This document shows positions 60,440-64,000 of a stretch of DNA of 64,000 nt, in pieces. The first letter of the stretch is position 1. Each line of letters opens with the position of its first letter. Origin of the DNA: Microbacterium sp. BLY (lineage in GTDB: Bacteria; Actinomycetota; Actinomycetes; Actinomycetales; Microbacteriaceae); NCBI RefSeq assembly GCF_017939615.1, contig NZ_JAGKSR010000002.1:124001-188000 (forward strand). The letters are read 5' to 3'. The position numbers were made by a program, and so were the translations under genes. The notes under the pieces are model-generated. The model was not told the DNA's origin. It ran no database searches and saw only the letters and a program-made list of their open reading frames with translations.

Positions 60440-61664
60440 GCCGCTGAGCGTCCGCGACGCCTGGAGCAAGATCCCGTCTCCCGGCAGCGCGGAGAACGGC
60501 TTCGAGCGGTTCACCGGCAAGCGGATGGAGCGCATCCTCGCGATCGTGGTCGCGCTGGGCTCCGCCGTCCTCGGCGTCCAGGCGCTGATCGCCGCTCTGC
60601 ATACGCTGTCGCGCCCGGACGCGCCGCACATCGCGATGCTCGTCATCGTCTTCGTGCCCCTGGCCGCCATGCTCATCGCGTGTCTCATCGGACGCGGCGT
60701 GCGCGTGGCGTCCGGTGTCTTCGCCGTCGTCTACGTCCTCGCGCTCGCGGCCTGGCCGGCCGTCGTGGACCCGACGGACAAGGTCGCCGGGGACCAGCCG
60801 TGGATCTTCTTCCTCGTCAACGTCGGGGTCGTGGCGGCGATGCTGGCCTTCCCCGTCCGCCTGCAGTTCGCGTGGGCGGTGGGAGTGCCGTTCGTCTACG
60901 GGTACGTGCGTCTGGTGCAGGGGGAGTTCTCCCGGGAGTTCTGGGTGACCACGGCGTTCGACGTCTCCTTCACCCTCATCCTCGGTGTCGTGATCGTGTC
61001 GCTCGGCTGGATGTTCCGGTCGGTCGCCGCGGGCGTGGACGAGGCACGGGGCACGGCGGTCGCGTCGTATGCGACCGCCGCCGCCGCCGCGGCCGCCGAG
61101 GAAGAACGGGTGGCCATGTCGGCGCTCATGCACGACAGCGTGCTGGCGGCGCTCATCGCCGCGGAGCGGGCGGAGGGGGACCGGGCCCGCGAGCTCGCGG
61201 TCGCGATGGCCAGGGAAGCCCTCACCCGCCTGGCGAACACCGAGGCGGCGGTGGCGGAGGAGGGCAGCGACGAGCCGGTGGGGGCGGCGCAGATCGTGGT
61301 GGAGCTGCGGCGGGCGCTCTCCGAGCTCGGCGCCGACGCGATCGTGGAGGAGCGCGGCGGCAGCGGCCTCATCCCCGGACGTGCCGCGCGGGCGCTCGTC
61401 CTGGCGGCCCGCCAGGCGATCGGCAATGCGGTCGCGCACGCGCAGGGACGCGGCCTGCACATCCTCGTCGTCGGGCACGGCGACGAGGGCATCGCGGTCA
61501 CCGTCTCCGACACCGGGCCCGGCTTCGCCGTCGACGCGATCGGCCCGGATCGTCTCGGCATCCGGGCGTCGATCCTCGCGCGCATGGCCGGGGTCGCGGG
61601 GACGGCGGACATCGCGTCCGACGCGGACGGCACCGTCGTGACCCTCGGGTGGGAGCGCTCATGA
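60429..61664 (+). CDS. NarL-type sensor histidine kinase
   Basis: A 411-residue membrane kinase. The N-terminal ~200 residues include about five to six membrane helices without a large extracellular domain. The likely H-box is ALMHDSVLAALIAAER near residue 235. A HATPase domain follows with ARQAIGNAVAHAQG (N-box) and SDTGPGFAVDAIGPDRLGIR (G-box). It should phosphorylate the regulator upstream. GTG start inside the regulator gene; the stop overlaps the next start by ATGA. The stimulus may be membrane stress, as in similar intramembrane kinases, but this is only inference. Confidence 0.88.
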   Translation: MPAEPLSVRDAWSKIPSPGSAENGFERFTGKRMERILAIVVALGSAVLGVQALIAALHTLSRPDAPHIAMLVIVFVPLAAMLIACLIGRGVRVASGVFAVVYVLALAAWPAVVDPTDKVAGDQPWIFFLVNVGVVAAMLAFPVRLQFAWAVGVPFVYGYVRLVQGEFSREFWVTTAFDVSFTLILGVVIVSLGWMFRSVAAGVDEARGTAVASYATAAAAAAAEEERVAMSALMHDSVLAALIAAERAEGDRARELAVAMAREALTRLANTEAAVAEEGSDEPVGAAQIVVELRRALSELGADAIVEERGGSGLIPGRAARALVLAARQAIGNAVAHAQGRGLHILVVGHGDEGIAVTVSDTGPGFAVDAIGPDRLGIRASILARMAGVAGTADIASDADGTVVTLGWERS

Positions 61665-62683
61665 ACCGGACCGTCCGCAGTGTCGCGACCTCGCTCGCCG
61701 TGGGCTTCGCCCTCTACTTCGTCGCCCGAGGGATCTGGTGGATCGAGCAGCCGACGGCGCCGCTGCTCATGGTCCTCGCCATCGCCGCCTACCTCGTGGT
61801 CGTCAACCTGGCGATCCTCGGGAGTCCTGCCACGGTCCGTATGCCGCTGTGGTCGGCGCTCCTCGCCCTCGTGGTGAGCGCCGCGGTCCCGGTGCTCGTG
61901 ACCCTTTCTCTGGAGCCCGACGACCGCACCGCGCCGTTCGCCACCTGGTACATCGGTGCCCTCGGACTCCTCGGGGTCGTCTGCGTGGTCCGGCGGCGCC
62001 CAGCGGTGGGCTGGACCATCCTCGCCGTGCTCATCGTCGCCGCCTCGCTCGCCCTGGGCATGGGGGTCGCGATGAACCTCGGCGTGGTCGGCTCGATCAT
62101 GTGGGTCGCCGTCGCCCAGCTGCTGGTGATGTTCTGGGATCGCGCCGTGAGCGACACGGAGCGGCTGTCCGAGATCCAGCAGGCCGTATCGGCGTGGCAC
62201 GCCACGCAGCGCGTCCGTCAGCGTGAACGCCGCCTGCGCACGCAGTTCGCGCTCGCCGTCGCCGGTCCCGTCCTCAGCCGGGTGGTGGCGGCGCGCGGCG
62301 AGCTCGACGAGGAGGAGCGGCTGGAGGCGCGGCTCGCGGAGGGACGCCTCCGTGACGAGCTGCGGGGCGCGGACCTCCTGAACGACGACGTGCGCAATGC
62401 GATCGATGCCGCCCGTCGCCGCGGCGCCTCCGTGACCGTGTTCGACGAAGGCGGGCTGGACGGCGTGGACGAGGGCCGGCGCATGGAGATCCGCGACGAG
62501 CTCGCCGGGGTCCTCCGCAGTGCCGGGACCGGCCGCATCATCATCCGCTCCGCGCGGGACCCGCTCGTCGCGGTGACCGTGGTCGGCCGCGCGGGCCTGC
62601 GGGCGTCGGACGACGACTCCGTCGACCTGTGGCACGAGATCGCGAGGAACCGGAAGGGGAAGCCCTCCGACCCGCGGAAGTGA
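61661..62683 (+). CDS. Membrane protein, probable degenerate sensor-kinase partner
   Basis: A 340-residue protein with about five membrane helices (residues ~5-165), a charged coiled stretch (~170-215, AWHATQRVRQRERRLRTQF) and a soluble C-terminal domain of ~120 residues. That domain reads like a histidine-kinase dimer/ATPase region (RLRDELRGADLLNDDVRNAIDAA, RRGASVTVFDEGGLDG, GRIIIRSARDPLVAVTV), but the phospho-His and ATP-binding G-boxes are absent. Translational coupling to the kinase suggests a shared complex. I recognise no named family. Confidence 0.75.
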   Translation: MNRTVRSVATSLAVGFALYFVARGIWWIEQPTAPLLMVLAIAAYLVVVNLAILGSPATVRMPLWSALLALVVSAAVPVLVTLSLEPDDRTAPFATWYIGALGLLGVVCVVRRRPAVGWTILAVLIVAASLALGMGVAMNLGVVGSIMWVAVAQLLVMFWDRAVSDTERLSEIQQAVSAWHATQRVRQRERRLRTQFALAVAGPVLSRVVAARGELDEEERLEARLAEGRLRDELRGADLLNDDVRNAIDAARRRGASVTVFDEGGLDGVDEGRRMEIRDELAGVLRSAGTGRIIIRSARDPLVAVTVVGRAGLRASDDDSVDLWHEIARNRKGKPSDPRK

Positions 62684-62688
62684 GAGTG

Positions 62689-62721
62689 GGCGAGGGGCGG
62701 CGAATCCGCCTGCCCCTCGCC
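62689..62721 (+). terminator. Terminator after the two-component operon
   Basis: GGCGAGGGGC (62689-62698) pairs with GCCCCTCGCC (62712-62721), with an inner GCGG/CCGC stem. It lies 6 bases after the last stop. Confidence 0.75.
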
Positions 62722-62881
62722 GTGCGGACAGTTACCCGAAAACCGTCCGCTGGTGGCCGATCAGCGTCTGTCTACCCTGGGACAGAGAGACCAGCCGAAC
62801 GCGAAGCGTCCCCTTCAGTCTGCGCGGTCCTGCGCAGGATGTCTGTAGGTATTTTGGGGGACAAATTCCGGGGAGTCCGGA
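62722..62881. other. Non-coding gap with an A/T-richer patch
   Basis: 160 bases between the terminator and the convergent epsilon gene. It includes TTACCCGAAAACC near 62731 and TAGGTATTTTGGGGG near 62834, both less GC-rich than the surroundings. A plus-strand ATG at 62828 opens a frame that runs on antisense to the epsilon gene, which I do not accept as a gene. No repeat or RNA gene is recognised. It may be a promoter remnant or the scar of a lost gene. Confidence 0.4.
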
Positions 62882-63115
62882 TCAGCCCGCGAAGCGGCCC
62901 CACGGGATGTCGCGCCGGAGCGGGCGGCGCAGCGGACGTTGCGTGCGCGCCCAGGCGGAGACCTGCGGCTCCTCGACCGTGGCCGCGGCCTCCTCGCTCG
63001 CATACGCGTCCCCGAGCACGGCGATGAGCGCGGCGAGCTCCTCTTCCGTGGCGGCGCCGCGCGTGATCTCGAACAGCAGGGGCGTGGGCGCCGCCGCGGG
63101 GTCCTGAGCGGTCAC
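62882..63115 (-). CDS. accE: Acyl-CoA carboxylase epsilon subunit
   Basis: A 77-residue protein of the actinobacterial AccE/PccE family: [22 protein letters not shown] is the conserved N-terminal helix pattern, and the C-terminal region ends in basic [16 protein letters not shown]. It joins the alpha and beta subunits of the carboxylase complex. GTG start overlapping the beta-subunit stop (GTGA). Confidence 0.88.
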   Translation of the reverse strand: MTAQDPAAAPTPLLFEITRGAATEEELAALIAVLGDAYASEEAAATVEEPQVSAWARTQRPLRRPLRRDIPWGRFAG

Positions 63116-64000
63116 AGCGGGATGTTCCCGTGCTTCTTCGGGGGCAGCTCGGCACGCTTGCCCCGGAGCGCCCGCAGCGCCTTCGCGATCGCCACCCTCG
63201 TGTTCGCGGGCTCGATGATGCCGTCCAGCTCGCCGCGCTCGGCCGCCAGGAACGGCGACGCCACGTTGTACGTGTACTCGTTCGCGAGGCGTGTGCGCAC
63301 GGCCGCCACGTCCTCCCCGGCTTCCTCCGCCTTGCGGATCTCTCCGCGGTACAGGATGTTGACCGCGCCCTGCCCGCCCATGACGGCGATCTCCGCCGTC
63401 GGCCACGCGAGGTTCACGTCGGCGCCGAGCTGCTTCGAGCCCATGACGATGTACGCGCCGCCGTAGGCTTTGCGCAGGATCACGGTCACGAGCGGCACCG
63501 TGGCCTCCGCGTACGCGTAGAGGAGCTTGGCGCCGCGGCGGATGACACCGGTCCACTCCTGGTCGGTGCCGGGCAGGTAGCCGGGGACGTCGACGAGGGT
63601 GACGATGGGGATGGAGAACGCGTCGCAGAAGCGCACGAACCGGCTCGCCTTCTCGCCGGCCTCGATGTTGAGGGTGCCGGCCATCTGCGACGGCTGGTTG
63701 GCGATGATGCCGACCGAGCGTCCTTCGACCCGTCCGAAGCCGATGACGATGTTCGGGGCGAACAGCGGCTGCACCTCGAGGAAGTCGCCGTCGTCCACGA
63801 CGTGCTCGATCACGGTGTGGATGTCGTAGGGCTGGTTCGGCGAGTCCGGGACGACGGTGTTGAGGCTGCGGTCCGCGTCCGTGGTCTCGAACTCGAAGGC
63901 GCTCACGTAGGAGGGCAGCTCCGCCATGTTGTTGTCCGGCAGGAAGCCGAGGAGCGTGCGGGCGTAGTCGATCGCGTCATCCTCGTCCTCGGCGAGGTAG
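63112..64000 (-). CDS. accD5: Acyl-CoA (propionyl-CoA) carboxylase beta subunit, C-terminal part
   Basis: The frame stays open to the right edge, so the N-terminus lies outside; 296 codons plus the stop codon are seen. Carboxyltransferase features are [61 protein letters not shown] and [22 protein letters not shown], ending KKHGNIPL. The ATG at 63927 is internal: upstream codons ([14 protein letters not shown]) continue the family sequence. With the alpha (56.0-57.8 kb) and epsilon genes it makes methylmalonyl-CoA or malonyl-CoA. Confidence 0.95.
   Translation of the reverse strand, partial: YLAEDEDDAIDYARTLLGFLPDNNMAELPSYVSAFEFETTDADRSLNTVVPDSPNQPYDIHTVIEHVVDDGDFLEVQPLFAPNIVIGFGRVEGRSVGIIANQPSQMAGTLNIEAGEKASRFVRFCDAFSIPIVTLVDVPGYLPGTDQEWTGVIRRGAKLLYAYAEATVPLVTVILRKAYGGAYIVMGSKQLGADVNLAWPTAEIAVMGGQGAVNILYRGEIRKAEEAGEDVAAVRTRLANEYTYNVASPFLAAERGELDGIIEPANTRVAIAKALRALRGKRAELPPKKHGNIPL

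Noticed and set aside
62629..63027. 132-codon plus-strand frame at the end of the two-component operon
   Set aside because: It crosses a terminator, overlaps the end of one gene in another frame and runs antisense to the epsilon subunit gene.

Overview
The window is 64 kb of chromosome from a high-GC (roughly 70% by eye) Gram-positive actinobacterium, most likely a Microbacterium or close relative in Microbacteriaceae. I infer this from the GC-rich codon use, dense operons joined by ATGA/GTGA overlaps, actinobacterial gene types (acyl-CoA carboxylase epsilon subunit, LpdA-type flavoprotein without redox cysteines, DUF4190-like Pro-rich proteins) and gene order. I see no insertion sequence, prophage or CRISPR array; this looks like core chromosome with some accessory cassettes.

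Layout. 1-7.5 kb: end of an ABC-F ATPase, a CPA1 Na+/H+ antiporter, a methionine ABC importer (metQ-metN-metI), an RluA-type pseudouridine synthase, and a MarR/GNAT pair. 7.6-10.2 kb: tRNA-Gln directly abutting glmU, then prs. 10.2-13.2 kb: a three-gene flavin redox operon (FMN_bind lipoprotein, ApbE, NqrB/RnfD-like membrane domain fused to a ferredoxin reductase). 13.2-13.7 kb: non-coding tandem repeats. 13.7-20.7 kb: an OmpR-type two-component system, a BBE-type FAD oxidase, gnd, a 2-hydroxyacid dehydrogenase, gluconokinase and a 41-residue membrane protein. 20.9-26.7 kb: rplY behind a structured leader, pth, a DUF4190-like protein, trpS, a DUF4166-like protein, exonuclease III and a YihY protein. 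26.8-30.4 kb: sdhCDAB. 30.5-33 kb: a secreted SCP/FG-GAP protein and manC. 33-41.3 kb: a nucleoside uptake and catabolism block (BMP lipoprotein, ABC ATPase, two permeases, cdd, deoA, add). 41.3-44 kb: a polysaccharide deacetylase-like protein, a PfkB kinase and an alpha/beta hydrolase. 44-52 kb: a mannitol PTS operon that also carries ptsI, ptsH and an orphan IIB, facing its MtlR-type activator. 52-54.4 kb: a second HPr, a phosphohexomutase/phosphopentomutase-like enzyme and purine nucleoside phosphorylase. 54.4-64 kb: an LpdA-like flavoprotein, biotin carboxylase/BCCP, maf, an RNA methyltransferase, a NarL-type two-component trio and the acyl-CoA carboxylase epsilon and beta genes.

The right half keeps the gene content and order I recall for the Mycobacterium tuberculosis Rv3280-Rv3319 region (accD5-accE5-maf-accA3-lpdA-deoD-pmmB-add-deoA-cdd-sdhCDAB), with a mannitol/general PTS cassette, nucleoside ABC genes and a two-component trio set between the shared genes.

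The most striking regulatory feature is a recurrent TANNNT box ending exactly 6 or 7 bases before the start codon of 15 genes. This is the signature of leaderless transcription and it also settles several start codons. Other points worth checking are the flavinylation operon whose ApbE has no export signal, a family of extragenic repeats with TGCACGATC/GATCGTGCA arms at two loci, a structured rplY leader, and hairpins after the binding-protein genes of both ABC importers.
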